Shown: one piece after another, positions 1 through 12,135 of the stretch
Layout of the letters: the number at the start of each line of letters is the position of its first letter
How positions within the stretch are numbered: position 1 is the first letter of the stretch
NCBI GenBank assembly: GCA_032690845.1
Contig: CM064422.1
Span: 6,138,001 to 6,202,000 of the forward strand
DNA: 64,000 bases
Direction of reading: 5' to 3'
Source of the DNA: Eleusine coracana subsp. coracana
Lineage: Eukaryota; Streptophyta; Magnoliopsida; Poales; Poaceae
Translations under genes and position numbers: made by a program
The notes under the pieces: generated by a model
Told to the model about the DNA's origin: nothing
The model's input: the letters and a program-made list of their open reading frames with translations, nothing else
Database searches by the model: none

Positions 1-540
1 CTTCCCAGTGGCTGCTCGTTTGTTGCTTCCTCGATACTACTTCTTGCACTTGCATAGTTGCACTAATGATGATTACTGTACTCTAGTATTCGCGCTACTG
101 GGATCCGTAACAAACGTAGATACGGGGGCGAGTTGGTCTACTGTTCTTCGTTTTGGGAACACCAACTTTTAATAACTGTAATCACGTTACGAGTCCAACC
201 ATTTCGAAACATGAACTTCGCGTGAGCCTTGCAACAATTGGGTGAAAAAGAAAGAAAAGGCCGTCCGTTTCCCAACAATTGAGAGTGACCTGTCGTCCCC
301 TCGCGGCGCCAGAGTCCAGTGACCAGTGGCCGAAACGGGGAAAACAGGAAGTGAGGCGCCCCTACCTGTTCTGAAGAGATTCTGAGCACTGATTAAGGGA
401 GTCGCGCATTTTCTTTGTTTCAAAAAAGAAAAAAAAAGAAAAAGGCGCGCATTCATCTCCCCTTGCAGTCGACCGGAAAGCAAACGTAAATAAATAAATA
501 AATAAAAGGAGCAGACAGGCCCGTGTGGATAAGACCGACG
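1..540. other. Left-edge intergenic DNA, no gene seen
   Basis: No open frame here resembles a protein. The only structure I see is an A-rich tract near 421-445 and a short (AAAT)n microsatellite at about 488-507. The stretch lies upstream of the CBS-domain gene and probably contains its distal promoter. Confidence 0.5.
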
Positions 541-726
541 GCACATGACTTCACCACCCCACCGCGCAGAGTGACGGACGTCGCTTTATTAACTAGCGCT
601 CCGGGCACCACCTCACCCCGCCTCGCAACGTAACAAGTGTCCTCATCGTCCTCCCAACTCCCACTCCACTCTCCCCAACTCGTCCCGTCCTGCCCGCCGG
701 AGGCCGGCTTCTCGATCTCGCTTGGC

Positions 727-2079
727 AGGTAAAGCAGCCCGCCTCCTCCTCCTCCTCCCTCCTTGCTTGTGTGGGGCTACTGGATCGGTAGGGGTTCATG
801 CTTGCACCACGAACTGGCTGATCTATATGGTGTTGCGTATGGGCGTTTAAAGTGTTACTTTGTGTTCTTGGATTGAGCAAAGGGGGATGGGTAAAGCTAC
901 ATGTACGGCCATGTTGTTCTTTCTCTTGATTTATGCACGATCTAGTCTGTTTCGCTTTGTGTCGAAATGAATGTGAACTGCAGCTGCTCTGCTCGCCTCC
1001 TAGGTTCTGCCTGACGAAGGGTGAGGTTTTAGGTGAGGGAAAGATAGTCAGATCAAAATAACAAAAAAAAGTTCAAGTAAATCGAAGAGTTCCATGTCTT
1101 TGGCTGCCCAGTGCTCGATCTGTTCCTTCCCGTTTCTCTTTCATTTTTCTGTTTGTTTAGGTGCTAGACGAGGCAGCGTATGAAACCATTCTTTTCGTTG
1201 TTGCTCTTGTGTTTGTTCGTTTTGAGGGTGTGCTGAACCTTCCTTTCAGTTATTATTCAAATTTGAAGGCAAAATTTCTTGAGCCCAAAATTTTACCAGG
1301 ACAGGCTTGACACACCTACTTTTCAGTTTATGATTGGTCTGTTCGTTTATCCTCGGATCCAGGGCGATCTTTTTTTTTTCTTTTTTTTGAGCTCAATCTA
1401 GTGTGATCAGATAAAACTGAATCGGATGCCATGGCACATGGCAAGGGCAGGAGTGAATGGCCCAGGTTTAGTTGGGTTCTCTCTGTGTTGGTGATTACTG
1501 ATTGGTTTGATTGCGACATAGGACATGAATAAATGCTTTTGATTGTTCTGCTCGATCAGCACCAAATCCTTGTGGGCTGGACTCGCAACAAGTACAGGGC
1601 CTGCACCGAGTGTCTCTTGCAACCTTGCATCGAGTAGGCTGAATATACTGATAGTCGATAAGAGGAATTTTTCAACGTAGATGCTGATTTAAAGTGTACA
1701 ATATATAGCTGTTTACCACTTCTTTAGCAAGCTGAAGTTTTCTGGTATAGTGATTAAACGACTTGGGTTTCTGCTTCCGTCATCTTAAAATTACTAGTTG
1801 GACATCCTTTTCATTGCCTCACAACTTTGAAAACTGGCTGCTGTTTGATGTCGTGTCCCTGGTAAGATTGAGATAGGATTTGTCTGTTTATGCACAATAA
1901 AATGGCTACACTATTACTGAAATGCTGACACGTATCCAATCATTCTTGCTGCTTCCTTTCCAATTTTCTTTTGTAACCGTTTCTTGGTGATGAGCTGTCT
2001 CTTAGGCTCTTAGCATTGGGTGGCAACATGCTTATCCCTAACCAACCTCACCTCCTTGTTTCTTTTCTATTTGACACAG
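727..2079 (+). promoter_or_regulatory. 5'-UTR leader intron of the CBSX3 gene
   Basis: The donor GTAAAG at 727 follows CTTGGCAG, and the acceptor ACACAG ends at 2079, seven bases before the coding ATG. Between them the sequence is T-rich with no convincing exon. Long leader intron before the first coding exon is common in constitutively expressed plant genes and often raises expression (family knowledge). The transcription start is not visible directly; the GC-rich run at about 590-720 is the likely first exon. Confidence 0.65.
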
Positions 2080-2085
2080 AAGAAA

Positions 2086-3743
2086 ATGCAGCGGGCAATG
2101 CAAGCCATCGGATCACATGGCAGTGTGCTTAAATCTGCTGTTCTGCGGCACATCAGTGCTCCAAAACCATCTATGCTACCTGCTGCATTTTCACGCTTTA
2201 TGTCAGTTTCACCTGCTAGCCTTGAGGAGCGTGGATTTGAAACTGCTACCGTTGCAGATGTTTTGAAGTCTAAAGGAAAGGGTGCTGATGGTTCTTGGCT
2301 CTGTTGCACAACAGAGGACAGCGTCTATGATGCTGTCAAGTCGGTACGTGTTTTCGGATAGTCGTGTTAGTTTCTCTTTTGTTGACCAAATGGTCGTTTA
2401 GTTCTATGTTGACAATGGTTGCGCCTTGAATAATAAAGACCTCTTTCTCCAGATGACACAGCACAATGTGGGAGCTCTAGTGGTGATTAAACCAGGACAA
2501 GATAAATCAATTGCTGGTATTGTTACTGAGAGAGGTACTGAACTACATTGCTTATTATCCTTTAAGCTTTGACTGATGGAAAGTTATAGAATCATAATCT
2601 AGTCTAATATACTACCTTGTTTTAAATAGTTGTCACTCTAAGACCAAAATGTTAATCACTACTCACTATGCATATTTTCTTAAAATGTCCCTTTATGACT
2701 AAGTCATCTATATGGAAGAGGTCATGCATGTATTTGGGCCTAGAGCCCTTATACTGTGTACAAGTGCTATTCATAAGAATTTACTCCACATGTCTCGTTA
2801 TTTGTGTTAAGACATTAAAGGGGTACTTGCTATATACTGTCAAAAGTATGCAAGAAACAGAGGAAGTTACATTGATTTCTCTACAAAAAATAAGATGTGG
2901 TAGATAGTTTTATGTGCTTGGAGAGTTCATGGGTTATACTAACAGTATACTACGTCACACTGTTACTTGCAATGCCCTAATCTGTCTGGACTCTGGACCT
3001 CTATAAAACATTACAAATCAGTATAAGTTGCTTGCAGATTATCTTCAGGTTATCAACTTCAAGCAAGACCATTCAAAATAGTGTTTCTTCCATAATTTAT
3101 ATGATGTATTTTTTTTTTACTAATTCTGCCGCATTGTATCATTCACTTGAATGTAACCAGCTAGCGTGCAATCATATTTACAAACTTACATTCAGAAAAA
3201 GGAGCATTAGAAATGACACGCATACAAGGAAGATAGCCCTAGAAAGCACTGTACTACATGTGGCTAACACCTGATAGTTGTCTCTTCAGATTATCTCCGG
3301 AAAATCATAGTGCAAGGACGATCTTCCAAGTCAACTAAAGTTGGAGACATCATGACTGAAGAGGTACTGTTCCTGTTTTATTTATTTATTTTGCACGATT
3401 CTTAGAATTATATTATTGGATGAGAAAATTGATGAAGACTGAAATTGACAGAACAAACTGATCACGGTGAACCCTGATACCCGAGTCCTCCAAGCAATGC
3501 AGCTAATGACAGGTAACCATCTCTGGCTCTTATGCTTGCAACACTTGAATTCTTGAAAGCGCTGGAATTGACCATGACTGTGGTGCTGATCTGTCTGCAG
3601 AAAATCGTATCAGACACATCCCGGTGATCGATGGCTCAGGGATACTGGGGATGGTTTCCATTGGAGACGTCGTCCGTGCTGTGGTCTCGGAGCACAGGGA
3701 GGAGCTGAACCGGCTTAACGCCTACATCCAGGGGGGCTACTAG
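2086..3743 (+). CDS. CBSX3: CBS-domain protein, mitochondrial CBSX3 type
   Basis: Five coding exons (2086-2343, 2453-2534, 3290-3363, 3452-3512, 3601-3743) join with consistent GT-AG phases into a 205-residue protein, the usual length of the family. Residues 1-45 are basic and lack acids, like a mitochondrial presequence. Two CBS motifs follow (about 57-121 and 133-190; GALVVIKPGQDKSIAGIVTERDYLR is split over two exons, and RIRHIPVIDGSGILGMVS lies in the second), and the protein ends LNAYIQGGY. In Arabidopsis the CBSX3 protein binds adenosyl ligands and modulates mitochondrial thioredoxin; that role is family knowledge, not seen here. The start chosen is the first ATG after a leader-intron acceptor at 2078-2079. 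The 5' UTR exon appears to end near 726 (CTTGGCAG|GTAAAG), giving a 5'-UTR intron of about 1.35 kb. A poly(A)-like AATAAA lies near 4078. Confidence 0.93.
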
Positions 3744-4109
3744 GATGCCTGCAGCTGTGCTCACAGCTATGTGCACCCTTTGAACTTCAATAACACCCAG
3801 GACAATGATGATGATGACGAAATAGGCTTGTGTTTTCAAGGGCAGTGTATGTTGAACTGCGAAGGTGTTTTTACTCTCTTGTTCGATGTGTGTATATCGT
3901 CACGGCACGCGTGACGTTGCGCCTGGCGCTGGGTGCTGAAACCTCTGATACGGTGGAAACACCCAAAATAAAGCGTGCCGCCATGTGCTGTCTCCCAAAG
4001 ATGTTTGATTCGTGGTGCCTGATCTTGTGAATTTGAGTCCGTGTTAGTGTGTACAGGTGTTTTCTGTTTAGGAACTGAATAAAAGGTTCGAATTGACATG
4101 GTTGTTGCT

Positions 4110-5730
4110 GCAGTTTTCTCGCCTGTGCAGATCGTGGTCGTCACAGGCACAGCTGCAGTGTTTGCTTGGCTGACCCTCCGTTTGCCGTGCCCACGGTCTA
4201 TTGCTTTTCAATTTCAATTAGTCGAGATCTGAAGAGCAAAATTTTCAGCATGTTACAGTACAAGCGTCGACTCGGAATTGCACGATGGGCGCATCTAAAA
4301 TCTCCAGTCCAGAGCGGCAAACAGTACCGAGAGCTTGCAAGGCAGCTTCGTAGGTGCTCTCAACCGCTAGACTCAGAAAGACCAGTATTGTATTTCTTTT
4401 TTTTTTCCAAACTGGTTGCTCCATAGGAGTACGCTTGAAAATGTTGGGGTCCTGCTCACGCTGAGGCCGATAGGTAATACGCACACGCTACGCTACTTGC
4501 AGAGTCTGATGACACCGACAAGTACAATAACTAGCTGATTACTATATCCAAAAAATCATCGCCCGGCCGTCAAAACGATTTACTAGTTAGTTGGCTAAAT
4601 GCTGCCAAAATCACACCACTAAGATACGGAAAGGCCTAAGATAATACTACCAGGTAAAAAAAAGGAGGAGATCGAAACGATCGTTGCGTCAGTTTTCTAT
4701 GCCTTCGGGGTTCATGCGTTTGTTGACCTATTTTGTGGTGCGTTCGTCGGTCGTATCGTATACACAGTCAAATTGCTTTTCAATTTGTTCACCGTCTTAG
4801 CCGACACATGAAGAAGCTCCAGAAAATTCAACGCGTTCCAGCTCGCGTGAAGCTGCCTAGTTCTGAACTTCTGATGTCTCCAGCACACGAACAAGTGTTG
4901 GCAACAGCCCCGTCAAAAGACACGAGCGAATGCATCTCAATTCTCCAGCTGCACCAGTTCAGCAGCACGTGAGCATTCAAGGTGTGCAGCTTTGCTGATA
5001 AACTTATTCAGACATTAATACAACTATCACCAAAGAACTATTTTGCTTCTCTAAATTTTTTGTTTCAACGTGCTGTCGCATAAAAGGAATGCTGATATTG
5101 GGACGGCGCACATGCCGCATTGGATCGCACTTGCGTTGCATGGCCGAAGCTGATGATAACAGCTACTTGCTGCAATAGCTGGAGCCAGAAAAAGATCTGA
5201 CGAGAGTAATGGCCTAATGGGGCCGACATGTATTATGGAAACCTTGGTGCCATTGATGACGTACTATGTCGTTCGTCCCCAAATCATTGGCGCCGCAAAG
5301 CGATTCAGGATTTCTTTTTCTAACGCTGAACAAACACGCCTCTCACAAGTCAAAAAAAAGGAGTAAACAATAGGAGGAATACGGCACGCACCAATAATCA
5401 AACGGGAGCCGCTTGTCGTGCCAGTGAAGCAAGAGATGTTTCAGATCAAGAAGAACTCAAGAAAGGGCTCGGCAAAAACTTCTTGATAACAATGGGCAAT
5501 GCGTTGTGTCAATTGCTTGTTGATTGAATCGGCAAGGAAGAATTACAATGATTAATCTGTACACTGAATGTTCAAATTCAAAAAGAAACAGAACTGAACG
5601 AGGAGACCTGATCAGACTGTTCGTCTCCCCTGCTTCCGAATTCCAATCTCCATTGCTTCCCCGGAGGCATCGCGCATTGGGGGCGTCATCATCATCGGTG
5701 GCTATACTATTTCAGTAGTGCCCATGGCGG
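4110..5730. other. Intergenic between two convergent genes
   Basis: This stretch holds the 3' flank of the CBSX3 gene (left) and the 3' flank of the minus-strand plastid-type gene (right). No reading frame resembles a known protein and I see no clear transposon ends. Confidence 0.5.
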
Positions 5731-6462
5731 CTATCTGCGGCCGGAGAGGCGGTTGAGCCATGCGTTGCGGAGCTGCAGCTCGACGGGGTCCCCGAAGCAC
5801 TGCGCCCTGGCGAGGCAGAAGTGCGTGCAGAACCCGGCCGACGAGCGCACGCGGCAGGTGTCGAGCACGTAGCAGGACGCGCAGTCCATCCCGCGCGCCT
5901 GCACCACCAATCCCCACACCTGCCGCGCCGCCTCCGCGGCGGAGGACGCGCCCGCGCCCGCGCCTCCGTCCACCGCGGCCGCCGCGAGCTGCTCCACGAG
6001 GATGATCCCGTCCGGCCGGTGCTCCCCGCCGCCGGGCCCCCACCTGCGCCGCACGTCCAGCCAGCTCTCCGGCGCCGCGGGCTCCCGCCGCACCGTGACC
6101 CCGTCGTCGCCGCTGAACAGGTGCACCAGGAACGGCGCCTCCCCGATGTTGCGCACGATCTCCGCGATCGAATCGCGCATCCACGCCTCCACCTTCTCCT
6201 CGCCGATCTTCTCGATGACCTCGGTCTCCTCCTCCTCCTCCTCTTCCTGTTGGGTCCCCAACAGCCCCGCCTCCCGCCGCTGGAGCTGCAGCCCGCCGCC
6301 GGGCGCGTCGGCGACCGCGGGGCGGAGGCGGACGGACGGCGCGCGCCGCGTGGCCACGCGCACGAAGGACGGCGGCGTCCGCGCCCGCGAGAGCGCCACG
6401 GACGACGACGACGAAGCCGCCGCCGGACTGTACCCCCGCACCACGGGAGGCGCCGCCGCCAT
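5731..6462 (-). CDS. Plastid-type conserved protein with Cys-rich C-terminus (DUF7804-like)
   Basis: This is a single-exon frame of 243 residues starting at the ATG at 6462. Residues 1-50 are rich in Ala, Ser and Arg with almost no acids, like a chloroplast transit peptide. An acidic tract (EEEEEEETEVIEKI, about 70-85) leads into EKVEAWMRDSIAEIVRNIGE and APFLVHLF. The C-terminal third carries DGIILVEQL, WGLVVQARG and a cysteine cluster (CASCYVLDTC, then FCTHFCLARAQCF). I recall this ending from a conserved plant family of unknown function that I believe is now named DUF7804; the name is from memory. No enzyme motif is recognisable. The spaced cysteines suggest metal binding or disulfides, which is inference. 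The downstream neighbour is the CBSX3 gene in convergent orientation. Confidence 0.82.
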   Translation of the reverse strand: MAAAPPVVRGYSPAAASSSSSVALSRARTPPSFVRVATRRAPSVRLRPAVADAPGGGLQLQRREAGLLGTQQEEEEEEETEVIEKIGEEKVEAWMRDSIAEIVRNIGEAPFLVHLFSGDDGVTVRREPAAPESWLDVRRRWGPGGGEHRPDGIILVEQLAAAAVDGGAGAGASSAAEAARQVWGLVVQARGMDCASCYVLDTCRVRSSAGFCTHFCLARAQCFGDPVELQLRNAWLNRLSGRR

Positions 6463-6479
6463 CGGTTCCGCGCGTGATC

Positions 6480-7690
6480 TGAGGCGCCGGAGTGGCGGTG
6501 ATGGGTTCGGTCGGCAGTGATCAAGAAGGAGTCGGAACGAGTCGCCGTTGCGTTTACGCCGGCGAGGAACGGGTGGTCCGCGTAGAAATAGGTTGGGGAC
6601 GGCGTCGGATTGGGGGAGCCGGCAAGTAATAAGAGGTTTCCGACGCGCAACCGCCTGCTCCTTCTCGGAACGGGGCTTTGTGCTCGCGTGGCGTCCTACG
6701 TGGACGAGATTTTGGGATCCCCTGCGGCCGCGATGTGTCTACGAGCAGATCTGTGGCGGATCGTGCGGTTTCTATTGGCTCGTCGCCGTGCCCGCTGTGA
6801 TGTGCGGGAAAAGGAACGTGGGGCGCGCGGGCTCGCGCGCCGCGGCACGCTCCGGCACGCAGCTGGCGGGAGGCGGGAAGGGGATTTGCCCGCGCCACGA
6901 CGGACCGGGACGACACGTCAGCAAGTCGCGACACGGCCACGTCAGATATGCTGCGGGGCTTTATTACGTTTGCGAGTCGTGTTTTTGATTCGGTGGCTGC
7001 CGCGGGGCCGCGAGGGTGGACTGGAACTGGACCCGGCTGGAGAGGAGGCGCGGGGCGTGGTCGCCTGCGGGTCGCGTTTTGCTCGTGACGCTGGCGCGCC
7101 CGCGTCGTGCGACACACGGGCACCCAGCACTCTCACGTGTGGCTGAGGCGAGCGACGGGTTCTGCCGTTCTGGTCCCCCTGGACCTGGGCGTCATGGGGA
7201 TTTTTGTAACATGCTGCTGGCGATCGAAATCTTTTTCTAAGGCCATTCGACTCTGGATTAGAATGGAAGAAATACAAAATTTCACACGTCCTCACGTTTT
7301 TCTTATGTGATTCAGAAGTTCGTAAAGCCGCACACGTTCGCACTTGCTTATTGTATGATATAGAGACAATCCTCAAGTGATAAAGTCAAACTGGTACACG
7401 CTAAATAAACATAGTCATCTTCACTTCAAGATATATATGAAATAAATTGTACAATTAAGACATGAGCAGATATTTGTCAAGTTTAAGCCTGTCTTATTAG
7501 ATTGAGAACGTCCAATTTCAATTATAAACAGATATGTCAATATATTATTGTGCTTATTAGTGGTGGTGTTATTTTGTTGCTTCTTGGTTTATTTCTGGTT
7601 GTTGGATGAAACGGCGGTGTTGGTAGGTCAACTATGTCCCCCTCTCACATGTCACTCCTAGGTTGATGATTTTTCTCTCGTCATCGCTAA
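6480..7690. other. GC-rich promoter-side region and AT-rich intergenic DNA
   Basis: The first 750 bases are GC-rich and lie upstream of the minus-strand gene, so they probably hold its promoter and 5' UTR. Open frames here exist on both strands, as expected for GC-rich DNA, and none looks like a protein. After about 7250 the sequence turns AT-rich with no recognised element. Confidence 0.45.
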
Positions 7691-7691
7691 A

Positions 7692-8260
7692 AGTTACAAC
7701 ATCACACATCTAACACTAAACTAAACGATGAAAGGATTAACGGTTAAGAATATTATAAAACAATGTGAATGACACATCAGTAATGACGAGGCTATTATTT
7801 TTAACACGTGAATTTTTTTGTTAGTCTTGATCTCTAAGATTTTGCAGTATGTATTTTATGATCACAAAAATAAAAGAAAACTCTCAAATAAATGGAAGGC
7901 GAGGACAGGGCTCCACTAGCCATCGCTTACAAGAGGGCATGCGTCCCCTTATTGCCTATTTAGATCCGTTATTGCCTAAAAGTTACAACTTCACACACTT
8001 GACACTAAACTAAAGGATGAAGGAGATTAGCAATTTAAGCTATTCTAATGCAATGTGAATGGATTATGAGTTATTGGTTATTTGGAATTGTTTAGTGAGA
8101 TAAATTACTAATATAATCGGTAGAGTAGTGGCGAGGGACAATATTTTATTGGTCGCAATCTCTAAGATTTTACAGGATGTATTTTGCGTGATCACAAAAA
8201 TAAAAAGGAGCTCACACATAGATGGAAGGCAAGGACATGGCTCCATTAGCCGCCGACTAC
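7692..8260 (+). repeat. Diverged tandem duplication, period about 289 bp
   Basis: Two copies lie head to tail: about 7692-7930 and 7981-8260. Both begin AGTTACAAC(A/T)TCACACA, continue CTAAACTAAA-GATGAAGG, share CAATGTGAATG, CTCTAAGATTTT-CAG-ATGTATTTT and GATCACAAAAATAAAA, and end ATGGAAGGC-AGGACA-GGCTCCA-TAGCC. Copy 2 is about 40 bp longer in the middle. No coding potential is seen. Confidence 0.8.
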
Positions 8261-8264
8261 TATA

Positions 8265-10450
8265 GACAAAGCACATGAATGCCTCAATATATTAACTTAG
8301 ATATTTTGAAACTGTGCACAGAGCTGGTAACATTCCCAAACTTGATCTAGTCTTGCATCCAATTTCAGCATTTAACACAAATATTGAATAATGCATTGTT
8401 AGCGGAGAATGCAGCCTACAAACTCATTAAATCAAATCCTTCTAGCTCTGAATATATACTAAATTTCAACATCAAAACTAACCTGTATAGGGTTGCCATC
8501 CGTGCCTTCAACAACTATAGCAAGTAGCAAGGTGTTGGATCGAAATTCTATTAAAGTAATAAAAATGTCAAAAACATAAAACACGTTGAAAAGAAAATAA
8601 AAGACATTTTTGTACATCTGCATATATTGCAAGGGTTTTCAGGAAACTCCTGCCATCAATGGGGATGGAACAAAAGAACCTTAAAAACAAAACATCATTG
8701 CCATGATGTCCAGTGCATGGAGAAAATAAAGTCCTCCGCAAAAACTTGTCAAAATGCTGTAAAGTCGGTGCTCCCACATTTGACTACCTTCATCTGTGTA
8801 ATCAAGACCATTAAAGACACTGATCTACATTGTAGCAAGAATAGTTCCCAAGGGCATTTCGTTTTCCAATTAACACTAAAAAAATACTGATTTCATTTAT
8901 CAATTAATCGACCAGTAAAATCCGTAGGGTCCATTTTTCCTTATCAAAACTCGAAACTGAAACTTGACACCTATTTCTAAAAAAGTAATCAGGTACTACT
9001 CTCTAAATCTCAAACGGACATCAGTCCTCAGAAATCAGATTATGTTTCAACAATCCAAATCGGCACCCAATACATTACTGAACTGCTAACTAAATTGTAT
9101 AAGCAGATTGAATCTAAAATTACGATGAAATCCTCACCGTTAATTGTAAGGTGTAAAAGCATAGATCTTCCGATTGTCCTCTATGTTTGCTTCCTTCTTC
9201 TTTCATCATTTGTCTTCTTATCTTTCCCCTTGCTTTCTGGAATCCTGGGTATAAGCACAACCAATCATCTACAACATGATAGGATGCACGTTGAAGCAGT
9301 AGGTGACAGCAATCGAAGGGCAAAGTTAGCTATTACAATTGATTTGATATAGGGGGCGACGAACGAATCTTGAATCAGAAGTGAAGATTGGATAAGGCAA
9401 AAATTTGCAGGGGCAAGAGTACTTTAGGTCTCCATTCCTCTGAAGTACTTAGGGCTCGGGGTCGGGTGCGTGAGCCTGCTTGCCGTCCACGTCGACATCG
9501 CCCTCACGCCGTGGTTGCTCCGCTAGCTGCCGTAGTCGCCATCCACGGCAAGCTCACGCTGCTTGCCTGATCGGTCGCCCTGAGGCCCAGCTCGCTCCAT
9601 TAGATCTACTTCGAGACTGCGCGGCAGGTCACCTAGCAGCCCACCTGGGCAGCGCTGCCTCGGCGGCTCCGTTTCACTCGCGGCGGAAGGCTGACTGGGA
9701 GTGGGGCCATGGGTGCGCCGGCGAGGCACCAACTCACCTCTACGGCTCAATGCTGCGAGGCCGAGATGAAGTAGAAGGAAGAGGGGGCAAGGCAGCGGTG
9801 GTGCTCAGTCCTGGGAGAGAGAGGAGGAGGCGGAGCGGGCCACCGAGGCGGGCGTGGCAGCGGCCCGTCGTGGAGGAAGCTCGCGTGGCGGGTGGGCGCG
9901 ATGTCTTCCGCGGAGGGCGAGGGGGACCGCGAGGAGTAAGGGTCGGGCCGGGATCGCCATCCTCGTGCGGACAGGAGTAGGGGCTAGGAGGATTTGAAGC
10001 CGGCGGACCCTGCGTCGTCGTAGCTGCTGTTCACGACGAGAAGAGGGCGGCGTTCATCGTGGGGAGATCGGCGGGGTGGGAGGATGGGAGGGTGCTGCGA
10101 GTCGGGAGGAGGCGGGGACGGGAGTGTGTTGTGCGTCGTTAGATTAACATTGCACGGTTTGGATCAACAATGGATTAAGGAGGGATTAAGAATAGGGCAG
10201 AAGACCGTCTTACAATTATTAGGTACTAGAGATTAGAGATTTGGTAGCAGAGATAAAAGTAACGCGGCGCGCTTAGTTCAACTGGAACCTACGGTTGCTT
10301 GCTGCCGCGCGTGCAGATTGGTTTGGGCCGAAATAAGAGAGCCTTCGGCTACTACGCGGAAGTTTCACGTAGCGCGAGGCCGCGAGGTATGTGTAGGACA
10401 GTAGGAGGTCCCTCTAAGCAGGCCTAAGATTCGCCGAATTTTAGGGCGAA
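8265..10450. other. Intergenic with a GC-rich block; possible gene-fragment relic
   Basis: On the minus strand, about 8545 to 8487 reads as a plausible exon (SNTLLLAIVVEGTDGNPIQ) followed by a donor-like GTTAGT, and about 8777-8568 is another open stretch. I do not recognise the parent protein. From about 9440 to 10130 the DNA is strongly GC-rich with open frames on both strands. This could be a gene fragment captured by a transposon or an unrecognised gene 5' end. Nothing here is secure. Confidence 0.3.
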
Positions 10451-10962
10451 TCCGATGCCGCACCAGTTGGCCCACGACCAGATGAGGTCCGTATCTTTCT
10501 CGGCCTTGCCCACCCACCGCTCGTGTCTGTACCGCCCGGTCAGCCGCTCATTTTCCTTGCTCCTGAAGGCGCCGGCGGTGGGGTGGCATCGATCGCCGCA
10601 CCGGCGATTCGGTGCACCGCCCGCGGTGACCCACCGGATTCGGTGCGGCAGACGTACGCGGACGCCAGGCCCAGAAAATATTCCACTTGTCTCCGTCCGC
10701 CCTCGTCAATCGCGCGGCGCACGCCTTCCTTCCCCTTTCCTCCCCCTCCTCATCCCCATTCCCCAAGCAGGACTGGTACTGGAGTAAAGTAAACGCGCGC
10801 GAGAACCTTCGCTTCCTCCTCGCCATTGCGGTGGATTCCGCGCAGCACAAAAAGGGGAGCAAGCATCCGGGGGCTCAGATCGCTCGCGCCGATCTGATCG
10901 ATTAATTGACAGAGCCCTAACGCTTCGGTCCCGTTCCAGGCAGCAGTAACAGCGACCGGCCG

Positions 10963-12135
10963 ATGGCGGCGCCGTCGTATGCTGCTCCACCGTCGGGGTA
11001 CCCCTACGGGCAGGGTCATGGAGGTAACCAGCAGCTTGCCCCGCCGCACCCGCAGGAAACGGCGGTGGCCGTGACCGCGGCGAGCAACGGCGTGGGCAAC
11101 CCCTACGTGGTCGTCACCCCCGCGCCCGCGAACCCGTCGTCCCCCTGCCAGAGTACGCGCATCATCTCCTTCAAATCCCCTCTTCTTCTGCATCCCCTAA
11201 GACCGTGCGCTTAACGTGTTTGTTTGATTGGTCCCGTCGCAGCCGTGATGAAGGCGCTGGGGCGGTACGGCAAGCTGCTGGAGGACGGCACACGCAAGGC
11301 CGCCGACACCACCGGCAACATCTGGCACCACCGTACGTTCGTTCCTGCACATCCTCTGATCCCCATTTCTCTCTGCCTGTCATCGGTTTTTGTTTTTTCT
11401 CGAGTTGGCACTGATATATATCGCCTGCACGATCTCTGGTTTTGTTGGACAGTACGGACGGCGCCGAACATGGCGGACGCGGCGGTGGCGCGGCTGACGC
11501 AGGGGACCAAGGTGTACGCGGAGGGTGGGCATGACAGGGTGTTCCACCAGACGTTCGGCGCCATGCCCGGGGAGAAGCTCCGCAAGGCCTACGCGTGCTA
11601 CCTCTCCACATCGTCCGGCCCCGTCATCGGCACGCTCTACCTCTCCACGGCGCGCCTCGCCTTCTGCAGCGACAACCCGATCTACTACCAGGGCCCGCCC
11701 GGCCATCCGCCCGAGTGCATGTACTACAAGGCAAGTTCCGTGAACCAGTCAGTCTTTCAGTGTTCAGTTCAGGCATTGCTTTGCATACAACTTCGGTTTA
11801 TCAATTCAGTTCAGTTACTGAATACTCAATCATCATTGTCAATCAGTGCACATTGCTGCATTTGTTTTCAATTCTATGTGAGTCATACTTGATGGTATTT
11901 TCAACTGTTTTTTTCTGTGTGCGAAATTGACTTGCAGGTGGTGCTTCCCTTGAGCCAGGTGAGGTCAGTGAACCCTTCCTCCAGCACGCGCAACAGGTCC
12001 GAGAGGTACATCCAGGTCGCCACCATCGATAACCATGAGTTCTGGTTCATGGGGTTCGTCAACTACGACAAGGCTCTGAAGAATCTCTACGAAGCCCTGC
12101 AGCACCGTGATGTTCACGCCCACCACCGCAGCTGA
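10963..12135 (+). CDS. GRAM-domain ABA-responsive protein, GEM-like
   Basis: Four exons (10963-11152, 11243-11332, 11453-11730, 11938-12135) give a 251-residue protein. The N-terminus (1-62) is a low-complexity Pro/Ala/Gly segment. The linker carrying VMKALGRYGKLLEDGTRKA and TGNIWHHL is typical of the GEM/ABA-responsive family. A GRAM domain follows from about residue 122 (VFHQTFGAMPGEKLRKAYAC, SGPVIGTLYLSTARLAFCSD) and ends near FMGFVNYDKALKNLYEAL. Family members bind phosphoinositides and include GLABRA2 expression modulator; which member this is cannot be settled. Intron 3 starts GCAAGT after AAG at 11730, a GC-AG intron, and phases require this site. The start is the first ATG after a GC-rich leader. 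Confidence 0.9.

Noticed and set aside
5821..6520. Plus-strand frames of 172-218 codons over the plastid-type gene
   Set aside because: Arg/Pro/Leu-rich antisense shadows; the minus frame has the transit-peptide-like start and the conserved Cys region.
9480..9980. 166-codon frame in a GC-rich block
   Set aside because: Low-complexity Arg/Gly/Pro composition, open frames on both strands and no recognised motif.
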